A DNA stretch of 64,000 nucleotides from Epiperipatus broadwayi (GCA_028023455.1 JAQFVV010006354.1:1316115-1380114), one strand, 5' to 3'; positions 1-11,494 are shown, counted from the stretch's first letter. Notes: generated from the sequence alone by a model not told the origin. Made by a program: numbers and translations.

Positions 1-1437
1 ATGAAGTGGCTCTGCAGATGGAAGAATAGTTTTAGGGTTTTTGTGACAAACAACGGTTTACCCAATAACCGGTCGTCATGCTGCAAAAGGGAACCTTTAT
101 TTGGTTCATAAGAAGCGGGGGACTTAGTGCTAATCTGGCCCGTAGCTCAGACTTCACTACTGCACTACCCTATAAGAGAAGATGTGCTGGAAACACCGTG
201 GCTCCATCTTATATATAAAACAGCACAATGAGAAAAATATTAATAAGTTTCACATCCGCCAAGCCGAAGGATATTATAAATGAAATATCACATATTAAAT
301 GAACACAAGTTTATCAGCTTGATCAAAAGAGCCAACTCTTCTGTAGCATAAGAAATATGTATATGCTACTGACGGGAATATATACAAACTTTACTTTATC
401 CCGTTCAATCTCTTTAGTTATCTATAACTACTAAACTTTTAAAAAGGAGGAAAAGTATATTTAATAAGGGACTTACGGATACTTTACTAAAAAAATATAC
501 TTATGATTGCACTCCAGGCTAGTTTAATCTTTAGTAATATAATAATTAAAGGTTGAAAAGCCACATTTTATATTTATATTAATTAATTTACTAAATGACA
601 AAATATGAATTTGGGTTTCGAAACAGCGCACGAAATGACACTATATAAATAATAATACGAAGATTTTAAATTTATATGTTTAAAAACATATTCTATAATT
701 AAATGCATGCCGTTTTGAAACATAGGCACAACTAATAATAATTAAAAATAAGCAAAAGAAAAGCAAAATATAACTGCAGTGATTAAATTATATAGCAAAA
801 CATTAATTAACACAGAAATTTACAAAAGTATTTCATATTATAGAATTTAAAGATTATTTGGAAAACAATTTAGAAAAAAGTTTCGATAATATGGTTAGCT
901 AACCTGTTTTTGAAGAAATCATGATTGTTTTTGAAATTCACAGAGCTCTGCTATTTTAAATAATATTATAACAGTTCCATAGCTGGACTGGATAGATTCG
1001 AGCTGGAACGAAGGTGAGTTCTTTGGTGGCTTATGGCATGTTCTTATTCAGTTGCGAGATGATTTAAAATGGTGTTGGAATGATGGCAAGTCCCTTTTAG
1101 TGACATATGGCATCTTTCATTTGGTATAAGCTTTTTGGTTGTTGCTTCGGCATTTGATGGACTGAACTCAGCGTTCCATCACGGGAACGGCAGCAAAATT
1201 TTGCCTGACTTTAGCCGGACATGATAAAATTAAACAATTTATAACTTGAATAGTAATAGCTCTTCAAAAGCAAGATGGAGTATATCTTTCCGCTTAAAAT
1301 AAGCCCTATTTATACATTTCGACTAAACTTTAACACCTTTTTGGAATTTCATTAGCCTCGGGACCAACTGACTTTTAATTAAACAAAATAATATAATTTA
1401 AAATTTCTACAACATATAACGTCTCCGAGGTGTTACA
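1..1437 (-). mobile_element. Probable LTR, left part cut by window edge
   Basis: This block is richer in G+C than the DNA to its right and ends at 1437 in TGTTACA on the plus strand. Read on the minus strand it therefore begins TGTAACACCTCGGAGACG, a typical LTR start with the TG dinucleotide. Downstream on the minus strand come a canonical TATA box (1306-1314) and an AATAAA about 1.2 kb further (near 95-101), the order expected for U3-R. No ORF is present. The left end lies outside the window, so whether it is a solo LTR or part of an element cannot be told, and no target duplication can be checked. Confidence 0.45.
1306..1314 (-). promoter_or_regulatory. TATA box in the probable LTR
   Basis: The minus strand reads TATAAATAG followed by GGC, an excellent match to the RNA polymerase II TATA element. 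It lies about 125 bp inside the presumed U3 start at 1437, which is a plausible position. Activity is inferred, not shown. Confidence 0.4.
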
Positions 1438-1635
1438 TTTAATTACTTAAAATTATTAAAATATATAAATTATATAATTTGATTCAGTTTCATTAATTAA
1501 ATTCCTTTTTAAGTGTTAAAGAATGTTAAAGCTTAGCAGAAGGAACGGTATTCTGATTTAATGATAAAGTCTTTTGTTGCAAACAAAAATCAATCAGTAA
1601 ACTAGATTTTACTTTTTACCCGGTGTGCAGTCACT

Positions 1636-1740
1636 AATTCATATGTCATGGCATCGGCCGGGACGCAAACCAACAACCGTCTGCAACCAACTACTTGCTT
1701 GCAAGGCAGCTGCAATAACATCTCGGCTAACAACACTTGA
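1636..1740 (-). repeat. tRNA-derived SINE head, remnant
   Basis: The minus strand contains an anticodon-arm-like stretch (GCAGCTGCCTTGCAAGCA) and then a B-box/T-arm-like GTTTGCGTCCCGGCCGAT followed by GCCATGACA. The same two blocks occur on the plus strand at 23700-23778, where they read CAGCTGCCTTAAAAGCAG and TTCGCTTCCCGGCCGATCCC followed by ATGACA. Two copies of a tRNA-like head with the same unusual 3' extension suggest a SINE family and not a tRNA gene. No tail or target duplication was recognised. The 62-codon ORF here is a shadow. Confidence 0.4.
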
Positions 1741-2610
1741 CAAATTGATATATTGTTTACACAAAATTCTCATTTTTAATTACCAACGAAGGATTTTTAT
1801 TTTACTGAAATAAATAACTTTTAACATATTTGTTTTTACAATATCATTTGTTTATAATAAAAAAAAAGCAAATTTAAAGAAAATACTTTAGTTTCAATTA
1901 TATATGTAAAACATTAAATCAGAAAACCGTTAAATATAATTTAAAGAAAATGTTTTACAGTATCTTTTTATTTAAACTTAAATATATGTATAAATCATTT
2001 TGCCGTTATTCCAAGGTTTAAATTATCCATCCACATATGAAATAATAGCGAATATAATTAAGAATTGACTGAAATTAATAAAACATTTTATAATAAATTA
2101 TGAGCATTTCTCCGCTATAATTTTATCAAACCTGTCTAATTATAGCGTGTTTCGTATGTAAATAGATGATGCAATTCAAGCGGCCATTGTAGCAATGTTT
2201 TCCCACTCGACTTATATATAACATTTTTACATATGACATTTTTACATTAAGATAGGTTCGAAACTAGTTCAGACGAGTAGGTCATTAGGTTGATGGTGAA
2301 ACGGAAAGAGATTGGAAGGTTTACGTTTCAATACATACATGAACATTTTCTATATTATTTAATTGAATATGCTTTTGTAAAAGTTTATAATCCTTAGTTT
2401 GAGTTGTAAGGCAAATTATTTCAAAAATAATATTTAGATAAAAACTGGAAGGTTTTAATAAAGCACACACGCACGCACACACATAATGATAAATAACATT
2501 TTAATATTGAATAAATATAATATATGAAATTTACGAAATCAATTTTAAATAATAATTGAACTGCCATATATATATATATTGTTAATTCTAATATTTTCAC
2601 GGATAAAAGA
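1741..2610. other. AT-rich intergenic DNA, nothing recognised
   Basis: No coding potential or known element was seen. It contains a short CA/CG-repeat (2463-2482) and short (TA)n at 2566-2579. Confidence 0.6.
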
Positions 2611-2762
2611 TGTCATATTATTATTACTATTTGCGGGATATTCCGTGTAGTGAAAAAGCTAAATGCTGATGTTTCAGCATTTACTTGATATTGTACTGAA
2701 ATGTCAGCATTTACTTTTTTCACTACACGGAATATCCCGCAAATAGTAATAATAATATGACA
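2611..2762. mobile_element. Hairpin MITE with ~48-bp inverted arms
   Basis: The arms at 2611-2658 and 2714-2762 are reverse complements apart from one extra T in a T-run. Both outer ends begin TGTCATATTATTATTACTAT when read inward. The loop holds a second palindrome (AAATGCTGA / TCAGCATTT). There is no coding sequence. A 2-bp GA flanks both ends, which is too short to prove a target duplication. Size and structure fit a MITE or a miRNA-like foldback; the superfamily is unknown. Confidence 0.6.
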
Positions 2763-2776
2763 GATATATATATATC

Positions 2777-4442
2777 AATCACAGATGGAGCTCTATCAAT
2801 AGCCTACTCAAGCTGTCAATAAATGCTGAGAGAGAATCAAAAATAAATTATCTCTTTCAAATTGTCCCGACCTTTAAACCATGGTTTCATGCTAATTGGC
2901 AATCGTCAGTAAAGGGTAGGGGACTAGAAACTAGATCTAAATCTCCAACTTTACTGAACAGCACTTATGTAAACTGTTCCTATAAGTTTGAAAGCATGAA
3001 TCTTTAGATACGTAAATATCTCAAAATCCAGCTACACAAACTATATAGCTATATGGGTCTGAATTCAGTTCAGTTTCTCCACATAGTTAAAATGTTCTGC
3101 AATCTATATCATTGCTAAAACCTTCAAAGGTACATTTATGATAAACAAGAACAAGTTAAAAATTTTTTAACCTGCCTATAGCTTGCATTTTATGATCACA
3201 GATGGAGCTCTACCAATAGCCCACTCAAGCTGTCAATAAATGCTGAGAGAGAATAGCTATATAGTTTGTGTAGCTGAATTTTGAGATATTTATGTATCTA
3301 GATCGTGCTTTCAAACTCATAGGATACATGCTACATTAGTGCAATCGTCAGTAGAGGGTTGGGGACTTAGAAACTAGATTCTAAATCTCCAACCCTCTAC
3401 TGAACATTGCACTTATGTAAACCGTTCCTATAAGTTTGAAGCACGAATCTTTAGATATGTAAATATCTCAAAATCTCAGCTACACAAACTATATAGCTTG
3501 TAGTGGGCTGAATTCAGTTCAGCTTCTCCATATCAGTAAAAGTTCTGCAATCTATATCATTGCTAAAACCTTCAAAAGTACATTTATGATAAACAAGAAC
3601 AAGTTAAAAATTTTTTAACCTGCCTATAGCTTGCATTTTATGATCACAGATGGAGCTCTACCAATAGCCCACTCAAGCTGTCAATAAATGCTGAGAGAGA
3701 ATAGCTATATAGTTTGTGTAGCTGAATTTTGAGATATTTATGTATCTAAAGATTCGTGCTTTCAAACTTATAGGAACAGTTTACATAAGTGCTGTTCAGT
3801 AGAGTTGGAGATTTAGATCTAGTTTCTAGTCCCCTACCCTTTACTGACGATTGCCAATTAGCATGAAACCATGGTTTAAAGGTCGGGACAATTTGAAAGA
3901 GATAATTTATTTTCGATTCTCTCTCAGCATTTATTGACAGCTTGAGTGGGCTATTGGTAGAGCTCCATCTGTGATCATAAAATGCAAGCTATAGGCAGGT
4001 TAAAAAATTTTTAACTTGTTCTTGTTTATCATAAATGTACCTTTGAAGGTTTTAGCAATGATATAGATTGCAGAACCTATTAACTATGTGGAGAAACTGA
4101 ACTGAATTCAGACCCATATAGCTATATAGTTTATGTAGCTGGATTTTGAGATATTTACGTATCTAAAGATTCGTGCTTTCAAACTTATAGGAACAGTTTA
4201 CATAAGTGCTGTTCAGTAGAGTTGAAGATTTAGATCTAGTTTCTAGTCCCTACTCTTTACTAACGATTGCCAATTAGCATGAAACCATGATTTAAAGGTC
4301 GGGAAAATTTGAAAGAGATAATTTATTTTCGATTCTCTCTCAGCATTTATTGACAGCTTGAATGGGCTATTGGTAGAGCTCCATCTGTGATCATAAAATG
4401 CAAGCTATAGGCAGGTTAAAAAATTTTAACTTGTTCTTGTTT

Positions 4443-4446
<4 letters not shown>
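2777..4446. repeat. Palindromic array of a ~420-bp satellite unit
   Basis: A full forward unit (about 2777-3195) starts ATCACAGATGGAGCTCTA and ends in a block with GATAAACAAGAACAAG. A second unit (about 3197-3640) has the same first 60 bp but then a ~250-bp internal palindrome centred near 3378. A third (about 3642-3976) starts forward and ends as the exact reverse of its own start. The remainder to 4446 is in reverse orientation. The whole locus is bounded by (TA)n on both sides. Related, diverged copies lie at 50776-50930 and 60977-61796. No ORF runs through the unit. This may be a transposable satellite, for example of the Helentron/HINE type, but hallmark ends were not proved. Confidence 0.7.

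Positions 4447-4517
<71 letters not shown>
4447..4517. repeat. (TA)n followed by (GA)n microsatellite
   Basis: An uninterrupted TA tract runs directly into a GA tract. Its left edge is the end of the satellite array. Confidence 0.95.
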
Positions 4518-4518
<1 letters not shown>

Positions 4519-6462
4519 TTAAGAGAGATAGACAAATATGAACTATGCTACAACATATACGAAATTTAAATACAATCGTGACTTTTGGGAAGCTCCAAGA
4601 CTGGATTGTTACCCCATTTTATGCATTTTGCTTTCTGAAAGTTTAGTTTGATTTCATTTAAATTATGTATGTAAATGAATACCTTATGAACTAATAATTG
4701 ACATGTATTTTATTTCTAAGATCTGAATGTGAATGTTCAAAGATTATTCTTGAAAATGCTTTGATTATTTCAAAGACATTTAAAAAAGTTAATATACTGA
4801 TTTTTTTCAATGTGTTTGAAAAGTACATTTTTCTGATAAAATACAGCATTAAAATTTGTTCCATAAGCATATTGTAAAGCCAATATAGGATATATACACT
4901 TCTCTACGTTTGTACAATTCACTATTTCATACTTTCGATTTTTATCAATATATATGATAAATATGCACTTTCATAAAATTATTCTTCCTTTTTCATGAAC
5001 TATTAGTCACTAGTCCCTCCCCACCTTTCTGACATTAATAACCATTTTCAGTGTCACAGTTTCAGTCTTGAGCAGGGACGTTTTGAGTTAGCACTTGTGT
5101 TGATAAGTTGTCTTGTCAGTTTATGTTAGAACATGTACTATCATTTTATGTCCATTTCTATTTTGGTGAAAAAGTTTGTTCTTTTTAATTGATAAACATG
5201 AGTAAAAACGAATAAACAGCAGTGCTGATACAGACTAAAGAAATCAAAGTCTTATAATCTCCATACATTTGAGATTAAGATGGTGAATCTTTTATTTCAA
5301 TCATTAGTTCATATAATTTAAGTGATCAACAATATGTTTAATCATGAAAAGCAAGAACAAAATTAAGAAATATATATATATATACTTTTAAACTTATTTT
5401 AATATTACTTGTCTAGATCTTATATGCATAGATTGCATCAAGCATGTATTAATACTGTATTTAGCCTAATTTTTTTAAAATAAAAATATAAAAAAAATAG
5501 ATAAAATTATTTGAAAAGTCTAAAAATGTATTATATATTAAGAAATTTTGAACTTTTTTTTAAAAATGGAAATATAATATTTAGCAGAAATATTTTGGAA
5601 ACCCTTTATTGTTTAACTATCTGTATATGTTGGTGTTTGCAATCAGTCCTAAATTTATCTTAAATATGTAACTGCCTTTCTATTTTCATTTGTTACTCAT
5701 TTATAAATGGCTTCTAGTAATGATAATAAGTAACCCTCTTCAAAATATGAAAACAAAGTTTATAATTTTAATTTCACAATAATAAATTCAAGCCCTGTAT
5801 TTAAGATAATATAGTATAGCATACTATGTACTTTATTATGATTAAATGATTAATAAATATTATTTGAGTAAAATGGACTTTTGAATATATTTTATTGATT
5901 TAAATATATAGATATACAAATAATTATTTAAGCCCTATATAAGTTTATAACAATGGTAAATAACATAATAACATGTCATCTATTATTCCCTTAAATGATC
6001 TTTCAATATCAATGTTTAATAAAAAATCAACCAATCTCTGGGGAACATATATTTTATCAAAATTGATACTATTAGTAGCCTGAAAATCAGTTGATACAGT
6101 CCTAAACTTAGCAACATAAATATTATTATTAAAATTTTAAAGTAAATTTAGTGGTAATTTAATGAAAACTTTTTTGCATCAATATGATATTAATAATTGA
6201 AATAGAACTTAAATAAACCTTGTTTCAGATAAATGTCCAAATAATTAGTTGAACACTATATAAGTCAAAATCTGTGATGAAAATTTACTTTTGTATTGGT
6301 GTTTTTCTATTTAAACACCAATTCCATGGACACATTGACACTTAAAATATCAAAAAAACTTCTGCAACTGACATATGTAGTTAAATTATCATTATTTATT
6401 ATTATTTTTATTTATCTAGTGTTCAACAAATTATTTACATATTTAACAATTTATTTGTGGGA

Positions 6463-6493
<31 letters not shown>

Positions 6494-7218
6494 AATTTAC
6501 ATGGAAGTAAGAAGAACCTTGTTGAAAATTGAAAAGATTCTTCTAGTTAAAGCCCCCCCCCCCCAAATGAGACCTAGATTAAAAAAGATGGAATATGAAT
6601 TATGCTTAAAAATATTATTACCCTATAATTTTGTATATAGGTGCTAAAATATTATTTGTATTATTTGTTAGTCACTATTTTTTATGTCATAATAATTTTA
6701 CTGTTCAGAGGATATTAAATAATTAAATTATTTCATATGATTATAGTCATTCATTATATCATAGGAGGTAGAGACAAGAGGTTATAAAATAAAGAATAGA
6801 CAATTACTTTTTAAAGACAAACCAAAACAATGAAAATATAATGCTAGTTTAAGATAATATAAAAATATATTGTAAGAATTAACAACCCATAATAGTAATA
6901 AAAACATGTGATATGTTACATATATGGTCATACATGTGTACTTGATGTTGTTTTCACATTAAAAATAAAATATACATCATATTGAAGCAGTCAATCCTAA
7001 TTGACGATTGCGATTCATGGTCCTTCATACTTATCAAGTTACTAACCCATGTTTAAACCTTATGTTCCACCCTGATCCTATAATCATGCATATCTATTTT
7101 ATGTATATGCTTGAGATGTGCACATAAAAATTATAAAGTTTAGCTTTTAATATTATTTATTATTAATTCTTTGTATTAAAATCAAAATATATTAGGTGCA
7201 GCTCAAATATATATATAT
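4518..7218. other. AT-rich intergenic DNA with small simple repeats
   Basis: No gene or element was recognised. Simple repeats are (CA)n(TA)n at 6462-6490 and a run of 12 C at 6553-6564. The 78-codon ORF at 6296-6532 is a low-complexity product that runs through the CA repeat. Confidence 0.6.
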
Positions 7219-8180
7219 ATATTGTAACCGGTCGCCTTATTCAACCGTTCATATAGGGATTGAGAGCTCCGAAACAAACATGATATAGCGTAAAGCTTTA
7301 TTTATTTTCCTATATCGATAGTTGTTCATTATCAACACAAGGGGGCGCCAGATACGATGATTTAATTTACAATTTAATTTCTCGCATCACCTTACGTCAT
7401 ATCAAAACGATTTCGAAGTCTAATCCCCGCCCATAAGCTCAAACTCCCAGCATGGACCAATAAGGGTCACTCAGGGTCGCGATGTAATTGTTTCAAGAAT
7501 ATCATTCTGGCAAAAGACGCTATAATAACCAATGGAGAAGAAGCTTGGTTGATTTACAGATCGGTCCAAATATTGGACCGGGTCATTGGTTATTTGCAAC
7601 TAATACGAATGTTTGATTTATGCATCCTTATAAAAAAAAATTAGAAGCTTATAATATCATCCCCCCGTTATCATACAGTCCAATAGAATTATTCACACTA
7701 GCTTTATTGACATTTACTTATACTTATTAATAATAGGCCCTCCCAACTCTTAAACCTATCTTAACTACATAGTAAATAAACATCGTGACTTACGGCACGA
7801 TGAAATTTAAAGAAATAAACAAAACAAAAAAATACAAGAAAGACAAATTTAAAAGTAAAATAATTAATCGCATGAATAAATGCTGATTATAATAATTAAA
7901 AAAAATATATTTTAATTATAGAGAATGATTTGAGGAATGCTCGACTTGTTTAGATAAAAGAAAATTTATTAAATATAAAAAAAAAAAAAGCAACATTGAT
8001 TAACAGTTTTATTTACACGCACATACGTGCATTCACGCACTCGCACAGAAAAGAACATATTATGCATAATAAACATGGATGATAAAATACATATTTCCTT
8101 TTATATTTTGAAATTAGGTGTGTTATAGCTTATAAGATAATAATTAAGGTCAAAGTTCATAACTGAAGAGTCCTAAGATT

Positions 8181-8330
8181 TAAATATGAGGAATTGCATA
8201 GTATTTGATTTACGAAGGTTGAGATTAAAATAATAAGTTTTTAAATATGAGGAATTGCATAGTATTTGATTTACGAAGATTGAGATTAAAATAATAAGTT
8301 TTAAATATGAGGAATTACGGATCATTTTAT
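8181..8330. repeat. Three ~61-bp tandem copies inside the 3' LTR
   Basis: Copies start with TAAATATGAGGAATT at 8181, 8242 and 8302, and the last is truncated. The same triplication is in the other LTR (about 12868-13020), so it predates insertion. Confidence 0.85.
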
Positions 8331-8486
8331 ATTTTGTTTTATGAAAGTCGAATTTAATTAATTATGAGATTGCCTTTTAAAGTTTACGTAAAGAATGAAT
8401 GAAAGCATTATAAAATAAAGTGTTTACCTAGGATTTTTGCTTAGTCTTCCGCTGCTTCTAATTTGGCGAGGGTTTGAACATGGTAG

Positions 8487-8699
8487 ATGATGTTTTCCAT
8501 AATACGAGGTTATTCATTTTTTTTTTTACAGTTCAGCGTAGTAGGTTCGGACGATTCATGTATTTTAAACGGAACAACATTATTGGACTGGTTGGAGCAC
8601 TATTTTCGGATGGTACTGTTGTTGAGCATTCCTAGCTATGGAGATGTTCTGGCGGCGGAGCGTCGATCAATCACTGAAGGGTTTCCTAGCCCATCATGA
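8487..8699 (+). other. LTR-internal antisense ORF with splice-acceptor-like start
   Basis: The ORF is antisense to gag. Its last ~55 codons (from SVVGSDDSCILNG to the C-terminal EGFPSPS) are kept in both LTRs with one amino-acid change, while the N-terminal part differs because a T-run changed length. The conserved part begins directly after a long T-tract ending ACAG, a textbook 3' splice acceptor. It could be a captured host exon or chance. I do not recognise the peptide, and a start codon for the conserved part alone is lacking. Confidence 0.25.
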
Positions 8700-9596
8700 C
8701 GATCGACGCTTTAAATGTTAATTTCATAGTGATCATATTGAATAAACCGGATAGCAAAAACAAAATAAAAAAAATGAGATTTTTACTGAATGAATGAATG
8801 AATGAAATTTTAGATTTCGCTTGATATTTATATGGGTTGGGTATTATCTGAGGATCGAATCTCCACCCAGAGTTCACTATTCTTAGAGTTGTCGTTAGGG
8901 TCCGTGTCCTACGTAATGTTCACTCAATCCATATGCTTGAGGCAATCTTAGGTTTAGGCAATCTCATATTGCAATCTCAGTTAAAAAATTTATACTTATT
9001 CACACCTTTGATGCATACGTGTGTGCGTGTTTTAAGAGAACAATATAATTTACATTAGTTTAAAAGTCGAGCATTTAATCTTTCTCAAAATCATTTCTAT
9101 AAGCTTTTAACTTTCACTACAGTTATAATTTACAATAAACCCCTTTTTAATTACCCCCGCGGCATATACAAGTAGAAATTACTTATTGAGATTTAAAAAT
9201 GGCATATTAGTAATACTTTATATTTTTATTTTTAGAGGATATTATTTTAGTAGATTATATGAAAGCCTTAAACTATTTAATCAGAAATATTAACATTTTA
9301 TTTTACCGTGTATTTTATAAAGTATTGAAAGAAAACTATATCTATTTTTTACCATAAGTTGAAAGTGAGAAAAAACAGAGTGTTTACATTGCCTGTGTGT
9401 GTGCGTATATACATGTACCGACTTTGTCTCGGTATATATCCCCGCGATCCGTCCAAAAAATTAAAATGCGAGGCTTGGCATTTTAATTTTTTCACAATAA
9501 AATTATTTATTTTTGACCCCGCTTCGTGTGATTTTTTAATCACTTATTTTAGTCGACTATCCTACAGTTCAACTTCCCCTCATATAAAGAAACAAA

Positions 9597-9971
9597 ATGG
9601 CAGGTCATGTGGTCAGGCTCGGATTGACACTTGACGTTTGCGAACTAAACTCAAAAAAAAATTCTTCTTTTTTCTCTTTTTTTTTTCTTTACGAAGAGCG
9701 GGCGTGCCATAACTGGAGATATCTTGCCCAGTCTGGTACAGGCACCCCGGGTGGAAGATTGGCATGGGGATGGACCTTTCCGAAGTCCCGCGATGCAAGG
9801 TTACGAACATATAGGCATTCTCTTACGGTCTATCTAATGGAAGGCAGGAGGATGGTCATTTCCGAAGTCCCCTCTGCAAAATACGACAACATTTACGAGG
9901 TAGCGAATAATCTGAGTTATAGAACAATAAGCATTCAAAATATCCGAGCTCTGTACCTCCTAGCACAATAG
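9597..9971 (+). CDS. Hypothetical 124-codon ORF, antisense to gag
   Basis: An ATG-initiated ORF in the internal region of the gag-only element, on the strand opposite to gag. I recognise no family. It includes a poly-F stretch from a T-run (residues ~24-31), a glycine/arginine-rich middle, and two imperfect ~40-bp repeats sharing TTCCGAAGTCCC (about 9777 and 9868). The segment lies in what would be the 3' untranslated region of the element, where pol would be expected in an autonomous relative. It is probably non-coding, though it is longer than chance ORFs in the AT-rich surroundings because G+C is higher here. Confidence 0.15.
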   Translation: MAGHVVRLGLTLDVCELNSKKNSSFFSFFFLYEERACHNWRYLAQSGTGTPGGRLAWGWTFPKSRDARLRTYRHSLTVYLMEGRRMVISEVPSAKYDNIYEVANNLSYRTISIQNIRALYLLAQ

Positions 9972-10197
9972 GAAATATTGAGGGAAGGAACAATAATAGC
10001 GCACTCTCGCGATCCGGCTTTTCTTTCTTTCTTTAGGCGGCATCCGCTTCCTTTCTCCGCGTGTTTTCGAGCAACATATATTTTAGTCGAAGGCGGGCGA
10101 CGTTCTTTTTTCTCTCTTTAAATTTTCTTTAAATTTATATATTTTTTTTTCGTGTTTAGTTATCTGCGGTCTGCTTTGGTTTAAAATAATGTTTTAT

Positions 10198-10217
10198 CAA
10201 CCCCCCTTCCCCCCTTG
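10198..10217 (-). other. Internal polypurine tract
   Basis: The minus strand reads CAAGGGGGGAAGGGGGGTTG, a strong PPT-like run. It is about 760 bp from the 3' LTR, not adjacent to it. At the LTR edge itself only GGATCGCGGGGATA is seen, a weak PPT. This tract may be a central PPT or a displaced relic. Confidence 0.4.
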
Positions 10218-10363
10218 TTATTGTACGATGCGATGCGATGTGTAAGTCCTTTCTGGTCCGAGGTCATTTTCCTTTAGTTACCGTTGTTTATAAAGCGTGC
10301 TCCGGTAATCGTATTCCTGTGGCAAATCCGTGTTCGTCAACGTGTTTTTAGACTAAATTTTCA

Positions 10364-11494
10364 TTAGTATCGATCTGGTGGTAGCTTTCTCCTATATGGT
10401 TCCTGTCTCGGCCTCTCTATCTGCCTTTCCCGTCCTTCCGCTCGCTCGAACTTGGCTATGGCGTCCCCCATCTCGTGGATGCCCTCGTCATCCCGGCTTA
10501 GCATCATCCGCCTGATGTCTGTCGGCATGTTGTGTCTAATGGTCGAGATGATTTGCTCCTCCGTCATGTGATACGCTGGTAGCTGCTGGAGGCCAGCCAC
10601 CTGCCTGTAATAGAACTGCGTTATTGTCTCGTTAGGTTTGAGCCCGTATTTTTCATTGGTGATGTGAAAGTAGATCCCCTCTTGTCTGGCAGCGTTCCAA
10701 AAGCTTCGTAGGATATCTTCTCGATATTCTACGAACGATCTGGGTTTAAACTCGATCGTTCGCCACCAATCTCTAGCTGGCCCTTGCAGGTATGTGCTGG
10801 CAATATTGATTTTGTCTGGCTCCGGCTTTGAGGGCTCAGAAAACAGGTTCCGGGCGCTCTCCACGTGGTCCATCGGACTCTCATTTTCACCTGCCCTGAA
10901 GATCTCAATTTTTATTTGCCTTTCGGCCCACGACTGGCTCGGTTCCCGCACATTTATTCTCCGTTCAAATTTCTTTTCCAACTCCTCCAGACGTTTGGCC
11001 ATAATTTCTCTCGGTATGTTCTGTTGTGGCTCGATTCCTTCTACCTTTCTATTTATCGCGTCCACCTTTTGTCTTACGTCTTCCAACTCTGCCTTTGCTG
11101 TTATCACTTCAGTCTTCGCTTCTTCTATCTCGGCTTTTGCTGCGCCGATCTCTATTTTTATTGAGGTAATTTCAGTCTTTACTTCGTCAATCTTTATTTC
11201 TTCCTCTTTGCTCTGGTCCTCCTCTGACTCTCCTGTGTCTCCCTTCAATAATTTTCGTATCTCCCTAATGAATTCCCCTCTCTCCTCCTTTCTCTCTCTC
11301 CTTCTTTCTTCTTCTCTGTCCTCTTCTCTCTTCCTTCTTTCTTCCCTATCTTCCCTCATCTCTATCATCATTTGACTCATCATTCTAAGAAGCATTTTTA
11401 TTTCTGATTCAGCCTCTTCTTTAACATCTATCTTTTTGAACGTTATAGGGCTCTCCCCTGTCTCCTCCCACGCAGTATCGTTATTGCTGTCCAT
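10364..11494 (-). CDS. gag: Retrotransposon Gag protein, intact, 376 aa
   Basis: This is the structural Gag that would assemble particles packaging the element's RNA. I start it at the ATG at 11494 (G at -3, G at +4); the longer frame begins with TTG. Residues ~35-85 are Arg/Glu-rich, ~90-175 form a long coiled coil of K/E/I heptads, and ~195-345 match the Ty3/gypsy-type retrotransposon Gag capsid domain, with the hallmark YLQGPARDWW, then a LRSFWNAARQ segment and NETITQFYYRQVAGL. The C-terminus is basic (ERPRQEPYRRKLPPDRY) and has no CCHC zinc knuckle. There is no overlapping or downstream protease/pol frame; the stop is followed by non-coding DNA. The intact frame over 1.1 kb, in an element with near-identical LTRs, argues it was under selection or recently mobilised. 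Function is inferred from the family fold; RNA binding would have to use the basic tail. Confidence 0.85.
   Translation of the reverse strand: MDSNNDTAWEETGESPITFKKIDVKEEAESEIKMLLRMMSQMMIEMREDREERRKREEDREEERRRERKEERGEFIREIRKLLKGDTGESEEDQSKEEEIKIDEVKTEITSIKIEIGAAKAEIEEAKTEVITAKAELEDVRQKVDAINRKVEGIEPQQNIPREIMAKRLEELEKKFERRINVREPSQSWAERQIKIEIFRAGENESPMDHVESARNLFSEPSKPEPDKINIASTYLQGPARDWWRTIEFKPRSFVEYREDILRSFWNAARQEGIYFHITNEKYGLKPNETITQFYYRQVAGLQQLPAYHMTEEQIISTIRHNMPTDIRRMMLSRDDEGIHEMGDAIAKFERAEGRERQIERPRQEPYRRKLPPDRY

Larger units (their letters stand above)
7223..9436 (-). repeat. 3' LTR of the gag-only element
   Basis: This is the downstream copy in minus-strand sense. It contains AATAAATAAA on the minus strand (7297-7306), a TATA-like ATATAAATA (8825-8833, minus), and three tandem ~61-bp copies of a unit starting TAAATATGAGG at 8181, 8242 and 8302. 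A 10-bp inverted repeat (8659-8668 / 8701-8710) brackets 32 nt. The inner end reads TGTACCGA...TCGGTATA, a short hairpin with one end base changed relative to the other LTR. The last ~135 bp (9301-9436) are far more diverged from the other LTR than the rest. Confidence 0.9.

Noticed and set aside
10794-11375. 193-codon plus-strand Ser-rich ORF
   Set aside because: Antisense shadow of the gag coding region.
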